Source of the DNA: Lactiplantibacillus plantarum EGD-AQ4
GTDB taxonomy: Bacteria > Bacillota > Bacilli > Lactobacillales > Lactobacillaceae
Direction of reading: 5' to 3'
DNA length: 64,000 bases
Assembly: GCF_000463075.2 (NCBI RefSeq)
Contig: NZ_AVAQ01000006.1
Span: 1 to 64,000, forward strand
This document shows positions 49,379-59,046 of this stretch, piece by piece. The notes under the pieces are model-generated. The model had not been told where the DNA came from. It saw only the letters and a list, made by a program, of their open reading frames with translations, and ran no database searches. Made by a program: the position numbers and the translations under genes. The stretch's first letter is position 1. Each line of letters starts with the position of its first letter.

Positions 49379-51238
49379 TCACCGATAGTACTTCGCTTGT
49401 TGTGAGAATAAGTCGTAGTAGAGGCCGTGCTGGGCCATCAATGTTGTATGCGTGCCGCTTTCAACGATGGCGCTGTGATTTAAGACGAGAATTCGTGAGC
49501 TGAAGCGAGTCGAGCTCATTCGATGAGAAATATAGACCGCCGTCTTATTGGCAACTAGCTCATTGAAATGCGCGTAAATCTCCGCTTCAGAGATTGGGTC
49601 TAACGCTGCGGTCGGTTCATCTAGCACAATGATGGGCGCATCCTTGTACCAAGCGCGGGCGATGGCGATTTTTTGTAATTCACCACCGGAGAACTGGACA
49701 CCGTTAGCATCCAGCTGCGTCCCAATCGCGGTTTCACCCTGATGCGGAAGGCTCGCAATCTTTTCCCAAACGCCAGCCAGTTTCAACGACCGTTTAGCCC
49801 GGTCCGCATTCAGTGTGGGCGCCGACGAGACGTTGTCGTTGACTGAAAAATTGGACAATGAGAAGTCTTGAAATACCACCGAAAACAGGGCTTGATAATC
49901 AGACACACTTAAATCATCAATGTTAACACCATTAATCTTGATCGTACCGGATGTCGGTCGAATCAGTTTGACCAACAATTTCACCAGCGTCGTCTTGCCA
50001 CTCCCATTCGGTCCGACGATGGCCAACCGTTCACCCTTGTGGATGGTCAGATTAATATCGTTCAGCGCCCAGTTCTCACTCCCAGGATAGCGATAAGATA
50101 CATGGCTAAATTCGATTTGGCAGTCCGTCGTCAAGTCCGGAAGCGGTCGTTTGCCAGAATCATCAGTCGTATCGCCAAAATTCATGAACTGAATATACTG
50201 ATCCATCGTTTTAAATGAAGGCTCGCGTTGGCCCCAGGCGCTAAAAACGGTGGCTAACGTGGCCATTAATTGTTGCAAATAGCCGACATAGACGACCACG
50301 CTCCCGACTCCAATGGCTCCAGTGGCACTCTTCATCGAGACTAATAGATACAATAAGCCGACAACACCATATGTAATCAACGTATTCATGCTGGCTACCT
50401 GCGCGACCCTGACCTGAAAATCGGCGTCTTTTTTGATCTGCTGGTAGACATCCTCGCGCGCCTTCTTAACTGTTTTGCCAGTCAGATCATACAGTCTGAG
50501 CGTCTTGCCAAAAATCGGCGTTTTAAACAAAATCTCGCCGTAATAATCTAGCACCCGATTGAATTGAATATTATAGGCGAAAAACTGCTTCATGATTCGA
50601 CCTCTCGCAGTCGTGATTGGTCGCGAACTTAGCAGTGGAATCACGACCAAGCCAATGACGACCAGGATGAACCACGGCGAATTAACGAAATTTCCTAGTG
50701 AATCATGGGTCGCCGCATGGGCCAAAATCATCACCACGAGTGAACCAGCCGCCAGCACACAAGTGGTCCCAAACGAAATCAGGCCGTTTAAAATATTGGC
50801 CACGAAAATCGTAAAGCCACCCGTGTAAGTGAAGCCAGTTTTGACCGTGCTATACAGCTTTCTAAAGGCTGGATCAATAAAAGTCGGATAGTCGGCGTCT
50901 AACATTTTGGCAGCCATGTTACGCCGGGCATTGGTTAAAATCAGATGTGCACCTGAGCTCGCCCGCACTTTAAAATACTCGCTGATGAGATTCAAAACTA
51001 ACAAGATCAATAAGAAGCCGACTGTCCGCCAGATGACGATTGGTTGGTCATCCGCACGCACCAGCAAGTTGATGATTTGGCCAATAAAAAAGATATTGAC
51101 GAAGATGCTAAGGGTCGAAATCACCGAGGCACACAGCTGAATGCCAAAAACGTGTGGATAGAGCTGGTTGGCATACTTGATATAGCCCCAGGTCTTAGCC
51201 AAATCCACGTTAAATTGTCCGAATTTATTCCGTGGCAT
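49379..51238 (-). CDS. ABC exporter, permease-ATPase half (subunit B)
   Basis: The 619-residue half-transporter has six membrane helices and a C-terminal ATPase: Walker A VGPNGSGKTT, signature FSGGELQK, Walker B PIIVLDEPTAALD and the switch His in YISHRMS. The signature is canonical. It overlaps the upstream half-transporter gene by 14 bases, so they likely form a heterodimer. No substrate gene is adjacent. Peptide or lipid export is typical. ATG 51238 has GGAGGGGG nine to ten bases upstream. Confidence 0.9.
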   Translation of the reverse strand: MPRNKFGQFNVDLAKTWGYIKYANQLYPHVFGIQLCASVISTLSIFVNIFFIGQIINLLVRADDQPIVIWRTVGFLLILLVLNLISEYFKVRASSGAHLILTNARRNMAAKMLDADYPTFIDPAFRKLYSTVKTGFTYTGGFTIFVANILNGLISFGTTCVLAAGSLVVMILAHAATHDSLGNFVNSPWFILVVIGLVVIPLLSSRPITTARGRIMKQFFAYNIQFNRVLDYYGEILFKTPIFGKTLRLYDLTGKTVKKAREDVYQQIKKDADFQVRVAQVASMNTLITYGVVGLLYLLVSMKSATGAIGVGSVVVYVGYLQQLMATLATVFSAWGQREPSFKTMDQYIQFMNFGDTTDDSGKRPLPDLTTDCQIEFSHVSYRYPGSENWALNDINLTIHKGERLAIVGPNGSGKTTLVKLLVKLIRPTSGTIKINGVNIDDLSVSDYQALFSVVFQDFSLSNFSVNDNVSSAPTLNADRAKRSLKLAGVWEKIASLPHQGETAIGTQLDANGVQFSGGELQKIAIARAWYKDAPIIVLDEPTAALDPISEAEIYAHFNELVANKTAVYISHRMSSTRFSSRILVLNHSAIVESGTHTTLMAQHGLYYDLFSQQAKYYR

Positions 51239-53048
51239 CTGCGCCATCCCCCTCCTGATAATATTGACTCTGTGCGTGGTAGAGGGCTGCATAGGCTGGA
51301 TTGGCTTTCATCAAGTCCTGATGAGTCCCCGCATCCGCGATTCGGCCATTCTGAACGAAGAAGACAATATCTGCAAACTGCGTCGAGGCCAAACGATGGG
51401 AGATGAAGATGGAAATCGTCCCCTTCGACAAGTCGTGATAGTGCTGATACAGTTCACTTTCAGCTAGCGCATCCAGGGCCGCAGTCGGTTCATCCAGAAT
51501 CAACACGGGCCGCTTTTGATATAGCGCCCGGGCCAGCATCAGCTTCTGAGATTGCCCACCTGACAGGCTCATCCCCTGATCATCGACGTACTGTGTTAAC
51601 TTCGTCTGCAGTCCTGCCGGCAAGTCCTGGACGTCCTGCCATAATCCGGACTGCTTGATGGCGGCTTCCATGGTCGCGGTAGCCGTTTCGCCAAAAGTAA
51701 TATTATTTGCTAGCGTATCCGCAAACGTTGCGGATTCCTGAAAAACGGGTGCAAACAGCCCTAAATAGTCATGATAATCGAACGTCTCACTGGGCTGATC
51801 ATTGATCAATATCGTGCCACTAGTCGGCTTCAGTAAGCCCATCAGCAGCGCGACCAGCGTGGATTTACCCGCGCCATTGAGCCCGACTAGTGCCACCGCC
51901 GTGTTTTTATGGATGACAAAACTAACATCATCAATAATTTTCTGATCATGATTTGGATAGTGATAGCTGACGTTTCTAAACTCGATTTTTTCCACTTGCG
52001 CCTTATTTTGCGGTTGGTGCTGCTCTGAATCAGACGTAATGAACTGTGCTGCGTAATCTAAATAATCACGCCCCACCGATAAGTTCTCGTTGGCCACAAT
52101 CATCTGCGAAAACTCGGTCGCCCCTTTCCGAACCAGGTTGCTCAAGGTGCCTAACAGGGTAAAGAAAAAGGTGAAAGCCGGTAGCGACAAGTGGTGTGAA
52201 CTTACCTGTATGACTAATGGCACGTATAATAAAATCAATTGGCCACTATCAATCAGGCAAACGACCCACACGGCTTTGATCTTCTCACGGTCAAGTTGGC
52301 GCTGTACCGCTAGCATCTGTTGCGACAAGGCGGCGATTTTTTGATGATACTGCTGTCGCAAGTGATAGAGTCTGATATCTTTGCCGGCTCCTAGCCTGAA
52401 CGCCTCTTTATACAAATACTTCTGCATAAAATTAATGTTTGCCAAGCTCGTTCTGAACTTTTCCTGGCCACGATCAAACCTGACCAGCAGAGTTCCCGCC
52501 AAAAGTGTCAGCGTAACAATGACGATTGGGCTCCACCACTGTATTCTCAGTGTCAATCCGGCAATCACCCCTACCGAAATCAGCGTTGCACTGAAGTCGA
52601 CGAAGCTGGGCCACAGCAGTGCGACGCCACTATCGTCATCTTCGTACCCCAGCTTACTGCTCCTCGCGCGCTGTTTTTGGACGGCGGTATCAATTGATTC
52701 CTCAAAAGGCGAATTCAAAAAGCCCTCGCCATCATCAACGCTCAGCTGCATTCTGAGATTGGCATTCTCCCACGTCATCCACGTCTTATAAACGGCTTGC
52801 CCAGCTACCAAACACCCGAGTCCGATACAAATCGACAGGATGAAACCGGCAAACTGCGGAAACGCTAATTGCTCCTGTAACCCCCAGACAATCAACGTTG
52901 GGACGCCACTAGTCGCAACGAGTAAAATCAGACTCATCGTCACGGTCAGGAGCAAGCCGTACTTGAGCTTTGGAAATTTGGACGCTGCTTTGGTCAGATA
53001 CCAGTGAATATTCTGAAAAATCGAATTCCTTTTGTGCATTAGATTCAC
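51225..53048 (-). CDS. ABC exporter, permease-ATPase half (subunit A)
   Basis: The 607-residue partner has six membrane helices, Walker A VGLNGAGKST, signature LSGGQSQK, Walker B PVLILDEPTAALD and FISHRLAS. It precedes the other half gene in the same operon. The start is uncertain. GTG 53048 has GGGGGG six bases away, and an ATG six bases upstream touches that site; I favour the GTG. Membrane composition resembles exporters of peptides or drugs, but no cognate peptide was found nearby. Confidence 0.87.
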   Translation of the reverse strand: MNLMHKRNSIFQNIHWYLTKAASKFPKLKYGLLLTVTMSLILLVATSGVPTLIVWGLQEQLAFPQFAGFILSICIGLGCLVAGQAVYKTWMTWENANLRMQLSVDDGEGFLNSPFEESIDTAVQKQRARSSKLGYEDDDSGVALLWPSFVDFSATLISVGVIAGLTLRIQWWSPIVIVTLTLLAGTLLVRFDRGQEKFRTSLANINFMQKYLYKEAFRLGAGKDIRLYHLRQQYHQKIAALSQQMLAVQRQLDREKIKAVWVVCLIDSGQLILLYVPLVIQVSSHHLSLPAFTFFFTLLGTLSNLVRKGATEFSQMIVANENLSVGRDYLDYAAQFITSDSEQHQPQNKAQVEKIEFRNVSYHYPNHDQKIIDDVSFVIHKNTAVALVGLNGAGKSTLVALLMGLLKPTSGTILINDQPSETFDYHDYLGLFAPVFQESATFADTLANNITFGETATATMEAAIKQSGLWQDVQDLPAGLQTKLTQYVDDQGMSLSGGQSQKLMLARALYQKRPVLILDEPTAALDALAESELYQHYHDLSKGTISIFISHRLASTQFADIVFFVQNGRIADAGTHQDLMKANPAYAALYHAQSQYYQEGDGADATE

Positions 53049-53371
53049 AATCATCCCCCCTTTTGCTAGTTGATTAGGTTGATTCATCGCACTTTTAGCA
53101 TGCCATTTATCAAGTATCGTCATCTGGCCTTGCTAAGACTGGTTTTTGCAAAAAGTCGCCGGTCTCTGCCTCAACAACTGAAAGCAAAGTGTACGTCTAA
53201 TCAATTTTTAATTGTTTTATTATATTACAACTATCATCCATGTCAATTTATCGCCTTGCATCGCGCTAGCAATGATGACGTATGGATTCAGATTGAACCG
53301 GTTAGTCAGTCAGCTGACTGTTTTTAAACTACAGCACCCAACTGACCGATCCCCCGATGATGCACCGCACC

Positions 53372-53404
53372 AAAAAGGCAGTCCTCGCATTTGCCAGGAC
53401 TGCC
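53372..53404 (-). terminator. Terminator of the histidine phosphatase gene
   Basis: GGCAGTCCT pairs with AGGACTGCC. On the minus strand it is followed by T5. The 53049-53371 gap holds no gene; a CAGTCAGCTGACTG palindrome occurs near 53310. Confidence 0.85.
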
Positions 53405-53541
53405 TCACTTAGGAGTTTATGTGATGTCTGCTGTTGTTGCCTGAATGAAACTCGGATTTGAAATATGGTTCAACAGGACATGGTTATTTCAAACCAACTT
53501 CTATTGTAATCCGGAATGTGCGGTTCGTTAAGCGATACCCA

Positions 53542-54165
53542 TTAGAACTGTGGCAGCCGATTGTAGTAGGCCAAGTACTGGCGCGCGTGCACGGCATCAA
53601 CGACGATCTTGGTCACACTGGTATTGGCGGGTTCTGGCAGGCTCATCGGGTCTTTTGGTTGGAGCACCGCGAGCGCCATGGCTTTGACGGTAAAGCCGTG
53701 GGTCACGACAATCAGTTGCTCCTCTGGATAGGCCTGGGCCATCGCCGTCAAAAAGGCTTGAACCCGTTGCTGTACGTGCATAAACGTCTCGCCATCTGTC
53801 GCCACGTCAACGTAGCTCGGTAAGACGTCCTGCAACAGTGGGTCGAAGTACTGTGGATAGGCGGCCAATAATTGGTCGTTGGCCTGTCCATCCCACTGAC
53901 CGTATGAAATTTCTAATAGCCGCTCATCCGTACTAACGGGCAAGTCACGTCCTGCATTCAAAATGGCCGCAGTCGCCTGGGTGCGGTCGAGTGGACTGCA
54001 AATGAGTCGGTCCGCAAAACTGATATCAAACGCGTCATGTAGCGTTTGGGCCTGTTGCCGACCCACTGAATTTAGGTGCGTGATGTCCGTATTGATCGTA
54101 CCCTGTTTGATATTTTGCGCATTGGCCGTTGTTTGACCATGTCGTACCACGTAAAAGGTTGTCAT
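53542..54165 (-). CDS. Histidine phosphatase (phosphoglycerate-mutase-like)
   Basis: The 207-residue protein has the catalytic FYVVRHGQTTANAQ (His about residue 8), CSPLDRTQAT, ISYGQWDG and the second catalytic His in VVTHGFTV. It could be a general phosphatase, but it is divergent from the serC-serA operon, and no classic serB is seen in the window. Some members of this family are metal-independent phosphoserine phosphatases, which would complete serine synthesis. GGAGG precedes ATG 54165. Confidence 0.85.
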   Translation of the reverse strand: MTTFYVVRHGQTTANAQNIKQGTINTDITHLNSVGRQQAQTLHDAFDISFADRLICSPLDRTQATAAILNAGRDLPVSTDERLLEISYGQWDGQANDQLLAAYPQYFDPLLQDVLPSYVDVATDGETFMHVQQRVQAFLTAMAQAYPEEQLIVVTHGFTVKAMALAVLQPKDPMSLPEPANTSVTKIVVDAVHARQYLAYYNRLPQF

Positions 54166-54234
54166 TGTGCGCCTCCAAGATTAGATTATTATTAATTACA
54201 ACGATGATATCACAGTTTTTTCTCATTAACATGC

Positions 54235-54263
54235 TTGACAAACGAGAATTTGCTTGCTAAATT
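54235..54263 (+). promoter_or_regulatory. Promoter of the serine leader
   Basis: -35 TTGACA (54235-54240), 17 bases and -10 TAAATT (54258-54263) predict a start near 54270, about 57 bases before the leader peptide. Confidence 0.75.
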
Positions 54264-54326
54264 AATACCAACGCAATTCAAGCACCGGCAATCATGACCG
54301 GTCAGTCGAAAGGAGTCTAACTGATT

Positions 54327-54401
54327 ATGGCACAGCAACAACTCAACAATCAATATCATATCAGTTCCTCCTGGTCTACGCACTCATCTGTGTTGGCCTA
54401 A
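54327..54401 (+). CDS. Serine-rich leader peptide (24 aa) of the serC-serA operon
   Basis: AAAGGAG precedes ATG 54327, and the frame of 24 codons ends at TAA 54401. Its second half reads YHISSSWSTHSSVLA: three consecutive Ser codons (AGT TCC TCC, 54363-54371) and three more at 54375, 54384 and 54387. Six serines in 24 residues ahead of two serine synthesis genes, followed by hairpins and an intrinsic terminator, fits translational attenuation by ribosome stalling. The design parallels the cysteine leader at 957. I know no described serine leader peptide in lactobacilli. Confidence 0.82.
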   Translation: MAQQQLNNQYHISSSWSTHSSVLA

Positions 54402-54402
54402 T

Positions 54403-54455
54403 TTTGCGTTCGCAAATCAGCCCGAGCACGGATGTCAGACATTCGCTACCGGGCG
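54403..54455 (+). promoter_or_regulatory. Leader RNA hairpins before the serine attenuator
   Basis: TTTGC-GTTC-GCAAA forms a hairpin right after the leader stop (54403-54416). GCCCG pairs with CGGGC across about 25 bases further on, and an outer TTGCG/CGCAA pairing is an alternative to the first hairpin. These are candidate antiterminator and anti-antiterminator elements, but the switch itself was not folded. Confidence 0.5.
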
Positions 54456-54480
54456 CAATTGCTTCAGATTGTCATTAACC

Positions 54481-54516
54481 GTCCTGGTAGTCGAAATCGA
54501 CTGCGAGGACTTTTTT
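54481..54516 (+). terminator. Intrinsic terminator (attenuator) before serC
   Basis: GTCCT plus AGTCG pairs with CGACT plus AGGAC around an AAAT loop, with one inner mismatch, followed by six T. It lies 80 bases after the leader stop and 160 bases before serC. Confidence 0.88.
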
Positions 54517-54677
54517 GTCGTTACCGACTAATCAGGCAAAACGTGACGGCTGCCTGGTCTACGAAATGACCCGGCGTTTGTACGAGCTGGCTAACCATCG
54601 AGATTTGATTCGGCCAATCTGCACCAGACGATGAGCCGTTTAACTGCCATTAAACAATCGAAAGCGAGGATTCTTTT

Positions 54678-55754
54678 ATGCCAATTTATAATTTTTCTGC
54701 TGGTCCAGCGGTCTTACCGCAACCCGTCATTGCCCAAATTCAGGCAGCACTACCTTCATTTCAGAATTCTGGGATGAGTATTCTGGAGATCTCCCACCGC
54801 TCCGACCTGTTCGAACAAGTCATCAATGACGCCGAACAGGACTTACGGGACCTAATGGCGATTCCGGATAATTACCGGGTGCTATTCTTTCAGGGTGGCG
54901 GGACCTTGCAGTTCACCGCGGCACCGTTGAATCTCGCGACAAACCATCACCACATTGGCCTGCTAGATAGCGGACACTGGGCACAACGGGCTGGCGACGA
55001 AGCCCAACGCGTTGGCACCAAAGTCAGCGTCCTCGGCAGTAGCGCCGCCACCCATTTTGACCGGCTGCCAACCATCGAACAGCCACTCGATTCAACCCTC
55101 GACTACGTTCATTTGACGACCAACAATACGATTGAGGGAACCATGACGACCGATTTGCCAGCGACCGGCGAGATTCCACTGGTCGCTGACATGTCCTCCA
55201 ACTTTCTCGGTGAGTCCTACCGTGTCAGTGATTTTGGTCTGATTTTTGCCGGTGCGCAGAAGAATCTGGGGCCTGCTGGTTTGACGCTGGTCATCGTTCG
55301 CGAAGACTTGATTGGGCACGCCGAACAACTCCCTAGCATGTTAGATTACCAACTGTTCGCTGACAAACACTCGATGTTCAACACGCCACCCATTTTTGCA
55401 ATCTATGCCGCGGGGCTCGTCCTCAAATGGCTCAAACAACAGGGGGGCTTAGCAGCCATGACGGCGCGTAATCACGCTAAAGCCGAGCTACTGTACGACT
55501 TTCTCGATCAGTCACAACTGTTTACGAACCCCGTTAAAGCCAGCGACCGCTCAACAATGAACGTGCCCTTTGTCACCGGTGACGCCGAACTAGACGCCGC
55601 GGTCATTGCCGGTGCCAGCCAACACGGCCTCTTGAATCTAAAAGGCCACCGCTCCGTTGGCGGCATGCGAGCCAGTCTCTATAACGCCATGCCACTTGCC
55701 GGGGTCCAAGCCCTCGTTGACTACTTAGCCGCATTTGAAGCCCAACATCATTAA
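54678..55754 (+). CDS. serC: Phosphoserine aminotransferase
   Basis: The 358-residue PLP enzyme converts 3-phosphohydroxypyruvate and glutamate to phosphoserine. It has FSAGPAVLPQPV, GMSILEISHRS, FQGGGTLQF and the cofactor lysine in FAGAQKNLGPAG near residue 196, with the C-terminal GGMRASLYNAMP. GCGAGGA precedes ATG 54678. It is first in the operon with serA, expressed after read-through of the attenuator. Confidence 0.96.
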   Translation: MPIYNFSAGPAVLPQPVIAQIQAALPSFQNSGMSILEISHRSDLFEQVINDAEQDLRDLMAIPDNYRVLFFQGGGTLQFTAAPLNLATNHHHIGLLDSGHWAQRAGDEAQRVGTKVSVLGSSAATHFDRLPTIEQPLDSTLDYVHLTTNNTIEGTMTTDLPATGEIPLVADMSSNFLGESYRVSDFGLIFAGAQKNLGPAGLTLVIVREDLIGHAEQLPSMLDYQLFADKHSMFNTPPIFAIYAAGLVLKWLKQQGGLAAMTARNHAKAELLYDFLDQSQLFTNPVKASDRSTMNVPFVTGDAELDAAVIAGASQHGLLNLKGHRSVGGMRASLYNAMPLAGVQALVDYLAAFEAQHH

Positions 55755-55784
55755 TATTCGAACGATCCGAGGAGGAATTTAGTT

Positions 55785-56954
55785 ATGTATCAAATCAAAA
55801 CCTACAACGCCATCGCCCCAGCCGGTCTCAACACATTTTCCGCTGATTACGCGCTGAACCAGTCTGACCAGCCCGATGCCTATCTGATTCGCTCGGTCAA
55901 CTTGCACCATGAGACACTACCCGCGTCGCTCAAGGTCATTGCCCGCGCCGGCGCCGGTGTCAACAATATTCCGCTCGACCAAGCAACCGCGAATGGTACC
56001 GCCGTTTTCAATACGCCCGGCAGTAACGCCAACGCCGTCAAGGAACTGATTATCGGCCTTCTGATCGTTGCTTCACGCCATTTGATGGCCGCCGCCAGCT
56101 ATTCAGCGAAGCACACTGAGGCGGACGTTTCGCAGCGGACTGAGCATGACAAGACCCAGTTTAACGGCTCTGAATTAGCCGGTAAGACGCTGGCTGTGAT
56201 TGGCCTAGGTCACGTCGGTTCGTTAGTCGCCAACGCCGCGCTCAATCTGGGAATGAATGTGATTGGTTATGACCCCTACCTGTCCGCCGATGCTGCCTGG
56301 AATATTGCCAAACAAGTGCAACGAGCCGCGACTCTGACCGACGCCGTTAAACACGCCGATTTCGTCACCGTCCACGTGCCCAAAAATTCAGACACGCTGA
56401 ACCTGCTTAATGCGGACGCTTTCGCTGCAATGCCCACCGGTGTGCAGTTATTCAACTATTCGCGTCTCGGCATCGTGGATAATGCGGCCGCCTTAGCAGC
56501 CATCGCCAAACATCACATCGCGCACTACTACACCGACTTTGGCGAACCACAGCTCGCTGACAACCCGGACGTCACCGTCACGCCCCATATCGGTGGCTCA
56601 ACGCTTGAAGCTGAGGTCAACGGTGCCACCCAGGCCGCACGAACAATCATGACTTACTTAGAGACTGGCAATGTCCACGCCGCCATCAATCTGCCGGATT
56701 TAAACGTGCCGTTTAACGCCGCATACCGTTTTACCATCATCCACCAAAACGTGCCCAACATGGTGAGCCAAATTACGGCAAAACTGGCGGCGGCCAACCT
56801 CAATATTACGACGATGGCCAACGCCGCCAAGCACCAAACGGCCTATACGATTATTGACGTCGACGACTTACAACAGCCGCAACACGCTCAACTAATCGAC
56901 GAACTGACCAAGATTCCAGCAGTTATTCGGGTACGGTTGCTACAACAGGACTAA
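55785..56954 (+). CDS. serA: D-3-phosphoglycerate dehydrogenase
   Basis: The 389-residue enzyme begins serine synthesis by oxidising 3-phosphoglycerate. It shows the NAD loop GLGHVGSLVANAA (about residue 146), catalytic Arg in FNYSRLGIVD, Glu in FGEPQL and His in TPHIGGSTLEA. It has a C-terminal ACT domain (FTIIHQNVPNMVSQITAKLA) that may bind serine for feedback. Key family residues are present although some sequence around them is altered. GAGGAGG precedes ATG 55785, 30 bases after serC. Confidence 0.95.
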   Translation: MYQIKTYNAIAPAGLNTFSADYALNQSDQPDAYLIRSVNLHHETLPASLKVIARAGAGVNNIPLDQATANGTAVFNTPGSNANAVKELIIGLLIVASRHLMAAASYSAKHTEADVSQRTEHDKTQFNGSELAGKTLAVIGLGHVGSLVANAALNLGMNVIGYDPYLSADAAWNIAKQVQRAATLTDAVKHADFVTVHVPKNSDTLNLLNADAFAAMPTGVQLFNYSRLGIVDNAAALAAIAKHHIAHYYTDFGEPQLADNPDVTVTPHIGGSTLEAEVNGATQAARTIMTYLETGNVHAAINLPDLNVPFNAAYRFTIIHQNVPNMVSQITAKLAAANLNITTMANAAKHQTAYTIIDVDDLQQPQHAQLIDELTKIPAVIRVRLLQQD

Positions 56955-57180
56955 TGGTTGGTCTTGCTTAACTCTGCTCAAATCTGCGCCGTCATGGTAG
57001 CTGATAATTGGCGCTGACTAGCTTCTGGCCTGTATGTGTCTAAGCAGACTTAGATACGAACTTGGCTGTGGCTAGATGTGACAGCCAGAAATCAAGCACT
57101 GACTGGCTTTAGACATGTTGCCACCGAAGTTTTCGGGCATTGATATTAGCCCACCATTTCCGCGTTAGTTTACTTAATTA

Positions 57181-57217
57181 AGCTAGCACGACCTCCCACA
57201 GGCCGTGCTAGCTTTTT
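57181..57217 (+). terminator. Terminator of serC-serA
   Basis: AGCTAGCACG pairs with CGTGCTAGCT around a 13-base loop, followed by T5. Confidence 0.92.
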
Positions 57218-57251
57218 CGGCTGAATAATGTTAACCATTAAAATGTTTATA

Positions 57252-57280
57252 TTGATTTTAATCTATTTTTAATGTATTCT
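57252..57280 (+). promoter_or_regulatory. oppA-1 promoter
   Basis: TTGATT (57252-57257), 17 bases and TATTCT (57275-57280). The spacer ending TTTAATG is shared with the second oppA promoter at 60171. Confidence 0.6.
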
Positions 57281-57322
57281 CATCTACATATCATACTTAT
57301 TTGAGTAGGGGGTACATATTTT

Positions 57323-58984
57323 ATGCAATGGAAATTATTTGCAACTGTTGCAACACTGACTGCAACCACCGGGGTTCTACTAGTAGGTTGTGGGCAATCA
57401 TCATCTAGCTCTAGTAACGCCGGCAATACGACCGCCAAGATGGCCAGCACCCAAGTTCTGAACTGGTCAGAAAATGGGCAAGACTTGACCACTTTGGACC
57501 CGTCACTTGCGACCGACGTGGTTAGTGGCACGATGATCAGTAATTCGCAGGAAGGCCTGTATCGGCTCGGTAAAAATAGTAAGGTCACACCTGGGATTGC
57601 CACCAAGACAACCGTTTCAAAAGATAAAAAGACTTATACGTTTACCCTGCGGAAGAATGCCAAGTGGAGCAACGGCGATCAAGTCACGGCCAAAGATTTC
57701 GTTTACGGCTGGCAACGGACCGTTAATCCCAAGACGGCTTCCCAATACGCTTACTTGTACTCTGGTATCAAAAACGCCGACAAAATCGTCAACGGCAAGG
57801 CTAAACCAAGTACGCTGGGGATCAAGGCGGATGGCAAGTACAAGTTGACGGTCACCCTGGAAAAACCAATGCAGTATTTCAAATTACTGATGGGCTTCGT
57901 CTCCTTCTTCCCACAAAATCAACATGCCGTTGAAAAATACGGCAAGGATTACGGGACGAGTGCCAGCAAGATGGTCTACGACGGACCATTCAAGATGACT
58001 GGCTGGAAAGGCACGAACTCCACTTGGGCGTTGAAACGTAACTCAGCTTACTGGGATAAAAAACACGTTTACCTCACGAAGATCAACGACCAAGTTGTCA
58101 AGTCAACCACAACGGCCTTCAACCTCTTCCAGAGCAACAAACTGGATATGGCGACCCTGTCTGGGCAACAAGTTAAAAACGAAAAGAACAACAGTAAGTT
58201 AGTCGTCCGCAAATCTTCACGGTTGAACTACTTGGAATTCAACCAGAAAAAGGTCAAATTCTTAGCCAACAAGAAGATTCGCCAAGCGATGTCCTTAACG
58301 CTTAACCGCAAACAACTGGTTAACGACGTGCTCGGTGATGGTTCCGTTACACCAAAGAGCTTTGTCACGACCGGCCTAGCAACTGACCCAACCACGGGCA
58401 AGGACTTTGCGACTGAAAACACGGTCAAATCATCCGTCACTCAAGACAACGCCAAGGCGAAGAAGCTTTGGAAGGAAGGCTTGCAAGAAACGGGTAAAAA
58501 GTCGGTCACTTTGACGTTGACGCATGACGACACGGACCAAATGAAGGCCCTCGCCGAATACGTTCAAGGGCAATTGGAGAAGGAACTACCTGGCTTAAAA
58601 GTTCAAAGTATCACGGTTCCATACAAGACCAGAATTTCTCGTGAACTTGCCGGTAATTTCCAACTCGTCATCTCTGCTTGGCAAGCCGACTTCGCTGATC
58701 CTGTCTCTGATTTAGGCATCATGACGTCGACCAACGACTACAACTTCGGTAAGTGGACCAACAAGTCCTTCGACAGTGCCATCAATACGGCCAACAGTAC
58801 CACCAGCACGAAGAAGCGCTGGCAAGCACTTTCGACAGCCGCCAAGACGTTAAGTACTGACCAAGGCGTCGCACCATTATCCCAAAACGCGATTGCTCAA
58901 ATGGTCAATCCGAAGTTGAAAGGCCTCGTCTACAACACAGCCGGCATCAACTACAACTTCAAGAGTGCTTATATGGCTAAATAG
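57323..58984 (+). CDS. oppA: Oligopeptide-binding lipoprotein, paralogue 1
   Basis: The 553-residue solute-binding protein has a lipoprotein signal (TLTATTGVLLVGC, lipidated Cys at residue 22), so it is anchored outside the cell. It has the SBP family 5 pattern: LNWSENGQDLTTLDPSLATD, then TYTFTLRKNAKWSNGDQVTAKDF-like sequence (KWSNGDQVTAKDFVYGWQRT). No Opp permease or ATPase gene is adjacent, so it must use a transporter encoded elsewhere. It is followed by repeats and a second, closely similar gene. Confidence 0.93.
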   Translation: MQWKLFATVATLTATTGVLLVGCGQSSSSSSNAGNTTAKMASTQVLNWSENGQDLTTLDPSLATDVVSGTMISNSQEGLYRLGKNSKVTPGIATKTTVSKDKKTYTFTLRKNAKWSNGDQVTAKDFVYGWQRTVNPKTASQYAYLYSGIKNADKIVNGKAKPSTLGIKADGKYKLTVTLEKPMQYFKLLMGFVSFFPQNQHAVEKYGKDYGTSASKMVYDGPFKMTGWKGTNSTWALKRNSAYWDKKHVYLTKINDQVVKSTTTAFNLFQSNKLDMATLSGQQVKNEKNNSKLVVRKSSRLNYLEFNQKKVKFLANKKIRQAMSLTLNRKQLVNDVLGDGSVTPKSFVTTGLATDPTTGKDFATENTVKSSVTQDNAKAKKLWKEGLQETGKKSVTLTLTHDDTDQMKALAEYVQGQLEKELPGLKVQSITVPYKTRISRELAGNFQLVISAWQADFADPVSDLGIMTSTNDYNFGKWTNKSFDSAINTANSTTSTKKRWQALSTAAKTLSTDQGVAPLSQNAIAQMVNPKLKGLVYNTAGINYNFKSAYMAK

Positions 58985-59046
58985 GATTCACGCTACTTAA
59001 TCGAGTAGCCAGTTGGAAAAATTTGTCACTAAAACGCACTAATTAC

